DNA of 60,383 nt, from the NCBI RefSeq assembly GCF_023634765.1, contig NZ_JAMLFX010000008.1, positions 245,403-305,785 of the forward strand, in the 5' to 3' direction. The notes under the pieces are model-generated. The model was not told the DNA's origin, made no database searches, and saw only the letters and a list, made by a program, of their open reading frames with translations. This document shows positions 42,874 through 53,298 of this stretch, in pieces (position 1 is the stretch's first letter; each line of letters opens with the position of its first letter). This stretch comes from Pseudomonas sp. AKS31. Lineage in GTDB: Bacteria; Pseudomonadota; Gammaproteobacteria; Pseudomonadales; Pseudomonadaceae. The position numbers and the translations under genes were made by a program.

Positions 42874-44304
42874 CTACCACTGGCGTTTGTCAGGGCGGGC
42901 GAGGCCGAGTTTTTCGATGCGGTAGCGCAGCATGTCGCGGCTCAGGCCCAGCAAGCGCGCGGATTTGGTGACGTTCCAGTCAGTCTTGTCGAGCATTTTG
43001 CGCACCATGTCGCGTTCGACTTCCGGCAGGTTCATCGACTCCATATTGCTCGCCGGACGCGGTTCGTAGTGCACCGGGGTGTCATGAATATGCAGCGGCG
43101 GTTCGTCGACCAGGCTCATGCATACGTTGAGTTGATGCGCGGCAATCGTGTCGCTCGGCGCCAGCAGCACGGTCTGCTCAAGCATATTGCGCAGTTCGCG
43201 CACATTGCCCGGCCAGGTGTAACTGAGCAGCAGCTCTTCGGCCTGCTGACTGAAATGCAGATTCGGTTTGCCATAGCGTTTGCCGTGACTGGCGAGGAAG
43301 TGCCGGGCCAACAACAAAATATCGTCACCCCGCGCGTACAGGCGCGGCACCTTGATCGAAATGATCCGCAGACGGAAAAACAGATCACGACGGAATTTGC
43401 CCTGCTGGACCATTTGTTCAAGGTTGCAATTGGTCGCACTGATCACCCGCAGATTGACCTTGCGCTCCTTCACCGAGCCAACCCGGCGAATGGTGCGGTC
43501 TTCCAGAAGCTTCAAAAGCTTGGCCTGCAAAAGCAGATCCATTTCGCCGACCTCATCAAGAAACAGCGTGCCGCCGTCCGCCGCTTCCACCAGCCCGACA
43601 CGACGATCCTTGGCATCGGTAAACGCGCCCTTCTCATGCCCGAACAGCTCTGACTCGACCAGATTCGACGGGATCGACGCGCAGTTGAATTCAATAAACG
43701 GGCCTTTGCTACGCGGCCCATCGAAATGCAGCGCACGCGCCACCAGTTCCTTGCCGGTGCCGGTCTCGCCTTCGACCAAAACCGGCGGCAGATCGGTGTT
43801 GGCCATGCGCCGCTCGGCGTCGAGCAACTGGCCGATGGTGTTTTTCAGATACTGCATCGGTGCCGAGTCGCCGATCAGCGCCTGCACCCCGGATTTCTGC
43901 GCCTCGCGTTCCTGATAGAACGACAGCGTGCGTTCCATCCGTTCGGTGGCCAGGGCCTTGTCGAGCAGCAGTTTCAGCTCCGGCAGCGCCACCGGTTTGG
44001 TGACGTAATGAAAGGCGCCCTCCTTCATCGCCACCACGGCATCTTCGACGTTGCCGTAGCCAGTCATCATGATCACTTTGAGATCCGGCGCGCTGATGCG
44101 CAGCTTCTGGATCAGGTCGTGACCACTCATGCCCGGCAGCGAGTTGTCGGTCAGCACGATGTCCGGCATGAAGGTTTCCAGTTGCCCCAACGCGTCTTCG
44201 GCCGAATGGCAGACGGTCACCTCGAAGTCCTTGCGCTCCAGGTAGGTCTGAATATTGTCGGCCAGCAGTTCGTCATCCTCGACCAGCAGAATGCTGTGTT
44301 CCAT
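42874..44304 (-). CDS. NtrC-family sigma-54-dependent response regulator (MnxR-like)
   Basis: 476 residues. Receiver domain 1-120 has ILLVEDDELL and the phospho-acceptor Asp in DIVLTDNSLPGMSG near 53. The AAA+ domain has Walker A GETGTGKE near 180, ELFGHEKGAFTDA near 220 and GGTLFLDEVGEM near 243. A Fis-type helix-turn-helix ends the protein (NVTKSARLLGLSRDMLRYRI). The sigma-54 contact loop reads GAFTDA rather than GAFTGA. Its start overlaps the kinase gene by 32 bases. Context suggests it drives the sigma-54 promoter at 49805 before the multicopper oxidase, as MnxR is reported to control Mn oxidation in P. putida. Confidence 0.9.
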   Translation of the reverse strand: MEHSILLVEDDELLADNIQTYLERKDFEVTVCHSAEDALGQLETFMPDIVLTDNSLPGMSGHDLIQKLRISAPDLKVIMMTGYGNVEDAVVAMKEGAFHYVTKPVALPELKLLLDKALATERMERTLSFYQEREAQKSGVQALIGDSAPMQYLKNTIGQLLDAERRMANTDLPPVLVEGETGTGKELVARALHFDGPRSKGPFIEFNCASIPSNLVESELFGHEKGAFTDAKDRRVGLVEAADGGTLFLDEVGEMDLLLQAKLLKLLEDRTIRRVGSVKERKVNLRVISATNCNLEQMVQQGKFRRDLFFRLRIISIKVPRLYARGDDILLLARHFLASHGKRYGKPNLHFSQQAEELLLSYTWPGNVRELRNMLEQTVLLAPSDTIAAHQLNVCMSLVDEPPLHIHDTPVHYEPRPASNMESMNLPEVERDMVRKMLDKTDWNVTKSARLLGLSRDMLRYRIEKLGLARPDKRQW

Positions 44305-45766
44305 ATTCCCCTCCCGATGCCACTTTGAAGTTGAGACTGACGCGGGTTCCTTCCTGCTCGCGGCTGGTCAGCACGACCGAACCTTCGAAACGCTCCATGA
44401 TGCGTTTGACCAACGCCAGGCCAACCCCGAGGCCGCCCTGTTTGGTGGTGAAAAACGGTTTGAACACCAACAACTGCTGCTGCGCGCTCATGCCCTTGCC
44501 GGTGTCACTCACGGTCAGGCGCACGCTGTCGGGCTGCGGCGATTCGAATTCGACGCTGAGCACACCGCCCTTGGGCATGGCTTCCAGGGCATTGGCAAAC
44601 AGGCTATTGAGGATTTGCGTGAGCAACACCTTCTGGCTGACGACCGGCGCGCAATTCTGCGGTGTGAAGCGCACTTCGACGTTGCAGCGCTTGATCAATG
44701 CTTCGAAGGCGCCAACGGTGTCTTCGACCGCCATCACCAGATCCACCGCCTCGCCGTCGTCATTCATCGGCCGCAGTGATACCAGCAATTCGCGCACCCA
44801 GCGCGACATGCGATCAACCTGGCTGATGATGTCGCCGATGTTGCGTTGCGCACCGGGGCTGGCGATTTCCTGGGCCAGTTCGGCGCTGGATCGAATGGTC
44901 GCCAGTGGATTGCGCAGGCTGTGCGCCACCGCCGAGGACATCTCGCCGAGGGCGACAAAGGTTTCATTGCTGATCAACTGTTGCTGCTGGCTCTGCAGCA
45001 GTTGCGCCGCGCGGCGGACGATCCAGAACAACGCGAGAAAGATCGCCGCACCGCCGAAACACGTGGCGGCCCAGATCGAGGCGAATCCACGGTCGATGCG
45101 GTCGACCAGATCCGCCGGCTCCTTGTAGACCTCAACCATGGCGACGACTTTGCTTTTGTCGGCGTTGAACATCGGGATGTAGTTCTCGATGAACAGGTAT
45201 TTCGGTTCGCGCAGCAACTGCTGCTCGGGTTTCTCATCGTCGATCTTGTGGTAGCTGGAGGACACTGGCACTTTCATCTCGAACGACTCGTCGAGTTCGT
45301 CGTCATCCTTGATGTGCACGCCGATAAGCTCAGCGTTGGTTGACCAGATCACCGTGCGATCCAAGGCGTACACCGTGGCCAGCAGAATGTCCGGCAGGTG
45401 TTCGACATGGTCGAGAAATTCGATACGCGCCGAAGCCTGTAACACAGGGTCGACATCAGGAAAGTTGCCGTCCTGACGCGGATCGAGCATTTCGCCCATT
45501 GTCCGCGCCGGGGTGATGCCGGCATGGCGTATTTCCGCCGCGCCGATGGCCTGAACAAATTGGGCGGTTAGCAACGCATCGCGCTCGACGCTTTCGGTGA
45601 CCACGAAGCGCGTTGAGATATAGCCAAGGCCCACCGCCACGGCGGCGATGATGAAAAAACTCGCGAGCGAGAACCAGCGCAGCAAATTGAACTGTTCGCG
45701 CCAGCTCTTGCCCATTGCCGCCGGGGTGTCCGGCGCAGGTGTTTGTTGTGCTTCCAGTCGCTGCAT
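44273..45766 (-). CDS. Sensor histidine kinase (MnxS-like), paralogue 1
   Basis: 497 residues from ATG 45766 (AGGG upstream). It has two membrane helices near 30-50 and 228-250, a periplasmic sensor part between, then ALGEMSSAVAHSLRNPLATI with the phospho-accepting His, and an ATPase domain ending DTGKGMSAQQQLLVFKPFFT and GLGVGLALVKRI. It forms a kinase-regulator pair with the overlapping response regulator. A full-length paralogue lies at 50046. Two kinases serving one regulator is the arrangement reported for MnxS1/MnxS2. Confidence 0.88.
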   Translation of the reverse strand: MQRLEAQQTPAPDTPAAMGKSWREQFNLLRWFSLASFFIIAAVAVGLGYISTRFVVTESVERDALLTAQFVQAIGAAEIRHAGITPARTMGEMLDPRQDGNFPDVDPVLQASARIEFLDHVEHLPDILLATVYALDRTVIWSTNAELIGVHIKDDDELDESFEMKVPVSSSYHKIDDEKPEQQLLREPKYLFIENYIPMFNADKSKVVAMVEVYKEPADLVDRIDRGFASIWAATCFGGAAIFLALFWIVRRAAQLLQSQQQQLISNETFVALGEMSSAVAHSLRNPLATIRSSAELAQEIASPGAQRNIGDIISQVDRMSRWVRELLVSLRPMNDDGEAVDLVMAVEDTVGAFEALIKRCNVEVRFTPQNCAPVVSQKVLLTQILNSLFANALEAMPKGGVLSVEFESPQPDSVRLTVSDTGKGMSAQQQLLVFKPFFTTKQGGLGVGLALVKRIMERFEGSVVLTSREQEGTRVSLNFKVASGGEYGTQHSAGRG

Positions 45767-45860
45767 GGGAGTGCCCTGGAGGTTTTGTATCGAGCCAGTT
45801 ACTGCCATCAGTGTAGGTGGCTCTGACCGCGACACACGGTTCAATGATGCTATTTCGCCG

Positions 45861-46960
45861 CTACCGCATCTGACTCACCGTCGCGGCTGGATCGCCCGGT
45901 TTTACTGGCGTCAATGCACCGCCGGCGACGGCATTGGCGGACGGTTGCTGGCGCTCGGTTTCGTCGCTGAGGAAGTCGATGATCGATTGCGCGGATGGCT
46001 CGTCGAGGCGCAGGTTGGGCATCGGAATTCGCTCGAATTGTTCGTAGAGTTGCAGGGCAATCGGGTCTTTTTCCGCGAGCAGGCGATCCGGTTCACGGAT
46101 CCAGCGATTCAGCCACTGCGGATCGCGGTTGCGGGTCACGCCGATCAGGTCCGGGCCGATGCTGCGCATGCCGAGGCCCTGGCCGTCCAGGGGGCCGAGG
46201 CTGTGGCACGAGGCGCAGCGCGTGCGGAAGAGTTCTTCGCCATTGCTCGGCGGGCGAATGTCCGGGGCGTTGGCGTAACTCTCTTCGATGCTCGGCTGTT
46301 TCCAGTTCTGCAAGGTGTTGGCCAGTTGATCGGCGAGGATCCACGGATTTTCGAACGGCGAGGCTTTCATCCAGCGCCCGGTGGTCTGGTTGCCGACGAT
46401 CAGGCTGAGGTTGTGATCCTTGTTGCGACCGTTGTCGACGCCTTCGATGAACAGCCCGAGTTTTTTGCGCAAGTCAATGACGTCGGCGAATTCGCCAGTG
46501 AGAAACCTCCAGCCCGGGTCGACCTTGAAGCGCTGCGCATAGGCCTTGAGCACTTCGGGGGTGTCGCTGAGTGGGTCGATGCTGATCGAGTAGAAGAAAA
46601 TGTCCTGGCCGACTCGATCTCCGAGCAGTTTTTGCACTTGGCGCAGGCGCGCGGTTTCCAGTGGGCAAGAGTCGCTGCACGAGGTGAAGATGAAATTGAT
46701 CACCACCACTTTGTCTTTGATCAGGTCATCGAAAAAATGCACCTGCCGACCGTCCTGATCGGTCAGCAGGGTGTTGGGGAAATAGTCGCTACCCCACGGG
46801 GTGGCAGATTCGCTGGCAGCTGCCGCTGCGTCGACGCCCGCCTGGTGTGCCAGCAGCACACGGCTGCCGAGCACGCAGGCCACCAGCACCAGCACCAGGT
46901 GCATGCCCAGCGCCCGGGAGCGCGGGGTATACAGCGGTTGGCTGTCACCGTGGCGGCGGT

Positions 46961-46964
<4 letters not shown>
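45861..46964 (-). CDS. SCO1/SenC copper protein fused to cytochrome c
   Basis: 367 residues. A membrane anchor or signal lies near 20-40. The thioredoxin-like SCO domain carries the copper motif CSDSC near 95 and the later His in NKDHNLSLIVG near 185. A cytochrome c domain follows (CASCH near 250), with a likely axial Met in IPMPNLR near 315. SCO proteins deliver copper or handle thiols; the fused haem could pass electrons. It is coupled by an ATGA overlap to the multicopper oxidase, so it probably metallates or accepts electrons from that enzyme. Confidence 0.9.
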
Positions 46965-49768
<2,804 letters not shown>

Positions 49769-49804
49769 CACCAGCCGCCTCATCAAGGAAGGGGTGATGG
49801 TGTT

Positions 49805-49822
49805 TTGCAACTAGTGCGCCAA
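49805..49822 (-). promoter_or_regulatory. Sigma-54 promoter of the oxidase operon
   Basis: On the minus strand, TTGGCGCACTAGTTGCAA has GG and GC exactly ten bases apart and TTGCA at -12, a good sigma-54 match. Transcription would begin about 12 bases later, near 49796, giving a leader of about 28 bases before ATG 49768. The operon would run oxidase, SCO-cytochrome, kinase, regulator. The regulator's own product is a sigma-54 activator, implying feedback. Confidence 0.75.
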
Positions 49823-49875
49823 GAAATTATTTCCAGTTGTAACAGGGGCTTGGAAGGTCTGTGGGTTTCCCCACT

Positions 49876-49890
49876 CCCCGGTGACCGGGG
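49876..49890. promoter_or_regulatory. Candidate activator site CCCC-N7-GGGG upstream of the oxidase
   Basis: CCCCGGTGACCGGGG is a perfect palindrome (7-base arms around one G), placed about 55-85 bases upstream of the sigma-54 promoter, a normal range for NtrC-type enhancer sites. A similar CCCC-N6-GGGG lies upstream of the curlin operon. Assignment to the MnxR-like regulator is inference. Confidence 0.45.
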
Positions 49891-49945
49891 CTTGACACCC
49901 AGTGATGGGGGAAGTTCATAAATTTTTGCGGCGTTTATAAACCTG

Positions 49946-50030
49946 TGTAGGAGCTGCCGAAGGCTGCGATCTTTTGATCTTGGTTTTTAAGATCAAGATC
50001 AAAAGATCGCAGCCTTCGGCAGCTCCTACA
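49946..50030. repeat. Pseudomonas intergenic palindrome, family 1
   Basis: TGTAGGAGCTGCCGAAGGCT and its inverted copy, between kinase paralogue 2 and the oxidase operon. It lies just after the kinase stop and could terminate that transcript. Confidence 0.9.
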
Positions 50031-50045
50031 GGGGGAAGGTGTGAA

Positions 50046-51494
50046 TCAGGGGACCAGTTGAAAGGCCAGGCGAACGGTAGTGCCCTCGCCTTCGCGGCTG
50101 TCGAGGGTTACGCCGCCGCCGAAGCGTTCCATGATGCGTTTGACCAGCACCAGGCCGACGCCCAAGCCACCCGATTTGGTGGTGAAAAACGGCCGGAACG
50201 CCATGGTCCGTTGTTCTTCGTTCATGCCTTTGCCGGTGTCGCTGAGCACCACACACACGCCGCCGTCGCCGCTCGGTTCCAGGCTGACGGTCAACGTGCC
50301 CCCCTTGTCCATCGCCTCCAGAGCATTGGCCAACAGGCTGTTGAGGATCTGCGCCAACTGCACCGGCTGACTGAGCACCATCGGCGTGTGCTGCGGATGA
50401 AACATCACTGTCACCCCGGCCCTGGCGATCTGCTGTTCGAAGGCGACGAGGCTTTCGTGCAGCGCAGCTACCAGATTCACCGGTTCCGGGTCATCGTTGA
50501 GTGGACGCAGCGATTGCAACAGTTCGCGCACCCATTTCGACATGCGATCGACCTGGCCGATGATGTCCTTGATGTTCTTTTCGGCCGGGCCGGCATCGAA
50601 CTCCAGCGCCAGTTCGGCGCTGGAGCGGATGGTCGCCAACGGATTGCGCAAACTGTGCGCCACCGCTGAGGACATCTCGCCCAGCGCGACAAAGGTTTCA
50701 TTGGCGATCAGTTGTTTTTGCTGGGCGGCGAGCAGAATCGCCGCGCGCCGCACGATCCAGTACAGGCCCAGGTAAATCAGCCCGCCGCCGAGTGCAGTGG
50801 CCAGCCAGATCAGGGTCAAACCGCGCTCCATGCGCGCAATCAGGTCTTTGGGTTCCTTGTAGATCTCGACCATCGCCGTGACGTTCTTGCCCTCGGCGTC
50901 GAACAGCGGAATGTAGTTTTCGATAAAGATGTAATCCGGCGGGATGACGAACTTCTGTTCCTCCCGGGCCTTGTCGACGTCGTGGTAGCTGGCGGAGACC
51001 GGAATCTTTTCGTTGAAGGAGCGATCGAGGTCTTCATCGGCATGAATGCTGGTGCCGATAAGCGCGGGATTGGTCGACCAGATCACTTGGCGATCCGGCG
51101 CGTAAATGTTGGCGAGGATTACGTCCGGCAGGTGCTCGATGTGATCGAGAAATTCACCCCGCGCCCCGGCCCGGGCCTGTGGGTCGACATCGGGAAAGTC
51201 CTTGTCCTGACGCGGATCGAGCAATTCGCCCATCGTACGGATGTTGGGAATCGACACGTGGCGCACTTCGGCGGACGCGATGGCCTGGATGAACTGCGCG
51301 GTGAGCAAGGCATCGCGCTGCACGCTCTCATCGATCACGAAACGCGTTGAAACCGCGCCAAGTGCGATGGCCACGGTGCCGATCACCGCCATGCTGATCA
51401 GCGAAAACCAGCGCAGCAGGTTGAACGGTTGCTTGTGCGAGCCCAACCGTAGATGGCCCTCCTCGACCGGTAGCGATTTCGACTGCATGTTCAT
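50046..51494 (-). CDS. Sensor histidine kinase (MnxS-like), paralogue 2
   Basis: 482 residues from ATG 51494. It is collinear with the kinase at 44273 throughout: FNLLRWFSLISMAVIGTVAI, the periplasmic TMGELLDPRQDKDFPDVDP, ALGEMSSAVAHSLRNPLATI, and GLGVGLVLVKRIMERFGG. It has no regulator of its own, so it probably signals through the response regulator at 42874. The differing periplasmic residues could allow a second signal to be sensed. It has a separate transcript upstream of the oxidase promoter. Confidence 0.88.
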   Translation of the reverse strand: MNMQSKSLPVEEGHLRLGSHKQPFNLLRWFSLISMAVIGTVAIALGAVSTRFVIDESVQRDALLTAQFIQAIASAEVRHVSIPNIRTMGELLDPRQDKDFPDVDPQARAGARGEFLDHIEHLPDVILANIYAPDRQVIWSTNPALIGTSIHADEDLDRSFNEKIPVSASYHDVDKAREEQKFVIPPDYIFIENYIPLFDAEGKNVTAMVEIYKEPKDLIARMERGLTLIWLATALGGGLIYLGLYWIVRRAAILLAAQQKQLIANETFVALGEMSSAVAHSLRNPLATIRSSAELALEFDAGPAEKNIKDIIGQVDRMSKWVRELLQSLRPLNDDPEPVNLVAALHESLVAFEQQIARAGVTVMFHPQHTPMVLSQPVQLAQILNSLLANALEAMDKGGTLTVSLEPSGDGGVCVVLSDTGKGMNEEQRTMAFRPFFTTKSGGLGVGLVLVKRIMERFGGGVTLDSREGEGTTVRLAFQLVP

Positions 51495-51600
51495 GGCGGC
51501 GACTTCCCGATACGTCCCTATAGGGTTATAGCCCACGGGTGGGGGTTTGCCCGGATGCGGGGATATCGACCCGGTTGCACCTCCCAAACTCACCCCCGAT
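51495..51600. other. Leader region of kinase paralogue 2
   Basis: About 100 bases before the kinase ATG. No convincing promoter was found by eye; the reading frame stays open here but has no start signal, so a longer kinase is not supported. Confidence 0.4.
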
Positions 51601-51697
51601 CCCTGTAGGAGCTGTCGAGTGAAACGAGGCTGCGATCTTTTGATCCTGTTTTTGAATCAAGATCAAAAGATCGCAGCCTTGGGCAGCTCCTACAGGG
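51601..51697. repeat. Pseudomonas intergenic palindrome, family 1 (left arm with insertion)
   Basis: CCCTGTAGGAGCTGTCGAGT followed by GAAACGAGGCTGCGATC; the right arm is the normal CTGCGATCTTTTGATC type. The left arm has extra bases (TCGAGTGAAACGA), so this copy is a variant. Confidence 0.85.
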
Positions 51698-51735
51698 GTT
51701 TTGTGTACGGCGGGCCATGAAGGGCATCCCCACCG

Positions 51736-51751
51736 TCCCCGATTCTGGGGA
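51736..51751. promoter_or_regulatory. Candidate activator site CCCC-N6-GGGG upstream of the curlin operon
   Basis: TCCCCGATTCTGGGGA, five-base arms around six bases, about 170 bases before the first gene and about 100 bases before a weak sigma-54-like element (TTGGCATGGAAGGTGTAC, 51840-51857, with the -12 part poorly matched). It resembles the palindrome upstream of the oxidase promoter. Shared regulation is inference. Confidence 0.35.
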
Positions 51752-51916
51752 ATGACGCCCTTTCCCCAGCTATCCCATCCAGGGCTTTCCAACCGCAAAA
51801 GCCCTCTACCCCGGCCCTCTCCCGCCCATTCACCGCACCTTGGCATGGAAGGTGTACAGGCCCTGTGCAACTGACCCATCCCCAAGGGGCAGGTACTTTG
51901 ATAGAGGGATTAACTC

Positions 51917-53263
51917 ATGCACCCTTTACTGTCCAAAACCGCGACCGTCCTGGTCGTGAGCGCCTTGGCCCAGGGCATCGCTCAGGCCGCTTTGTTTGCT
52001 GTTGATCCGGGCCCGTACACGCCGGCCAACGGCGGCTTCGCCAGTTGGTATCAGGACTCACACGGTCGCACCCTGGATCTGTGCCTGTCCAAAGCGCTCA
52101 GCTCCCGAGTACCCAGCGCCCCTGGCGCGCCGTCGTACATGTGCTCGCTGCTGCCGACCCCCGGTGTGTTCGATGACGCGCAACCGATTGTCTTCCCGAC
52201 AAACTTTCCCGACGAAGCGTTCTGGTTCACCGGCGAAACGGCCCTCGTTGACGCCGCAAGGGGAATTGATCTGGGCTACGTCAGCGCCATCGAAGCCGCA
52301 TTCGCCGCTGAAGAACCGGTGGAAGGCGATCAGGTCAGCTTCGCGCGGATCCGTATTCGCGTCGATGTGCCCACCGCCGGCACCTATGTCATCACCCACC
52401 CGTATGGCGTCGAGGTGTTCAACATCGATACCCCCGGGCGCCGCGCAATCAACATGACCCGCGACATCGGCATCGGCACGCCGCAAACCTATGACGGCGC
52501 GCTCAAGGGTGATATCGGCCCGTTCCTGCGCAGCGTCAATGGTCCGTACACCGAAACCAACCCGCTGACCGGGGCCGCCGAACAGTTCGTCGGCGACCCC
52601 AACCTCAGCGAGGCGGTCACCGGCAGCCCGTTCAACACCAACTTCGTACGCATCGAAGGCCCGAACGGGCTGGACTTGCGCACCACCACTTTCGCCGTCT
52701 CCGGCAAGTTGTCGACCGTCGTGCGGCCAACACCGATGATCCCGCAGCGCAGCACCTACTCACGCAAGGCCGGCGACAGCGCACCGGTGGCGCAGCAAGA
52801 CGTGTTTGTCCTTGCCCCGCCTGCTCCGGGCACGGCGGCCGTCACCAGCAGCACACCGGTGCTGAACATGACCGAAGCCAACAGCACCGGCAGCTGGTAC
52901 GCGCAGTCCTCGGTCAACCCCACCTTGCCAACCACCTTGCAGGTGACCGCCGACAACCACCTGGCCATCGCCAGCAGCACGCCGACCACCCTGCCCATGA
53001 CCCTGACCGACCTGGTGGTGATCCAGAGCGCGCAATACAGCCTCAGCTCCGGACAACTGACCGTAGTGGCCTCGACCAGTGACGAAACCTCGCCGCCGGT
53101 ACTCACCGCCACCTCCGGCAGCGGCGCCGCCATCGGTGCGCTGGGCGGCGACGGCGCAGTGAAAACCCTGGCCACCGGGATCTCACCGATCCCTCCGGCC
53201 AAGGTCCGCGTGACGTCGTCCAACGGCGGCAGCGATACCGAAGAAGTGGTCATCGTGCAATGA
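51917..53263 (+). CDS. Exported protein of the curlin operon, short form
   Basis: 448 residues. The signal peptide is MHPLLSKTATVLVVSALAQG ending near QAA. The mature protein starts LFAVDPGPYTPANGGFASWY and includes ARIRIRVDVPTAGTYVITHP, then YGVEVFN and DIGPFLRSVNGPY. A beta-rich C-terminal third contains LTDLVVIQSAQYSLSSGQLT. The whole protein aligns with the first 440 residues of the next gene's product. Family not recognised; probably extracellular or surface-bound. It is the first gene of a four-gene unit leading to two curlin-repeat proteins. Confidence 0.75.
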   Translation: MHPLLSKTATVLVVSALAQGIAQAALFAVDPGPYTPANGGFASWYQDSHGRTLDLCLSKALSSRVPSAPGAPSYMCSLLPTPGVFDDAQPIVFPTNFPDEAFWFTGETALVDAARGIDLGYVSAIEAAFAAEEPVEGDQVSFARIRIRVDVPTAGTYVITHPYGVEVFNIDTPGRRAINMTRDIGIGTPQTYDGALKGDIGPFLRSVNGPYTETNPLTGAAEQFVGDPNLSEAVTGSPFNTNFVRIEGPNGLDLRTTTFAVSGKLSTVVRPTPMIPQRSTYSRKAGDSAPVAQQDVFVLAPPAPGTAAVTSSTPVLNMTEANSTGSWYAQSSVNPTLPTTLQVTADNHLAIASSTPTTLPMTLTDLVVIQSAQYSLSSGQLTVVASTSDETSPPVLTATSGSGAAIGALGGDGAVKTLATGISPIPPAKVRVTSSNGGSDTEEVVIVQ

Positions 53264-53298
53264 ACGCTCACATGCCCAGATCCGCATCAGGAGGCATC

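Noticed and set aside
51840..51857. Full sigma-54 promoter for the curlin operon
   Set aside because: The -24 part fits but -12 reads GTGT instead of TTGC; kept only as a weak element in the regulatory site entry.
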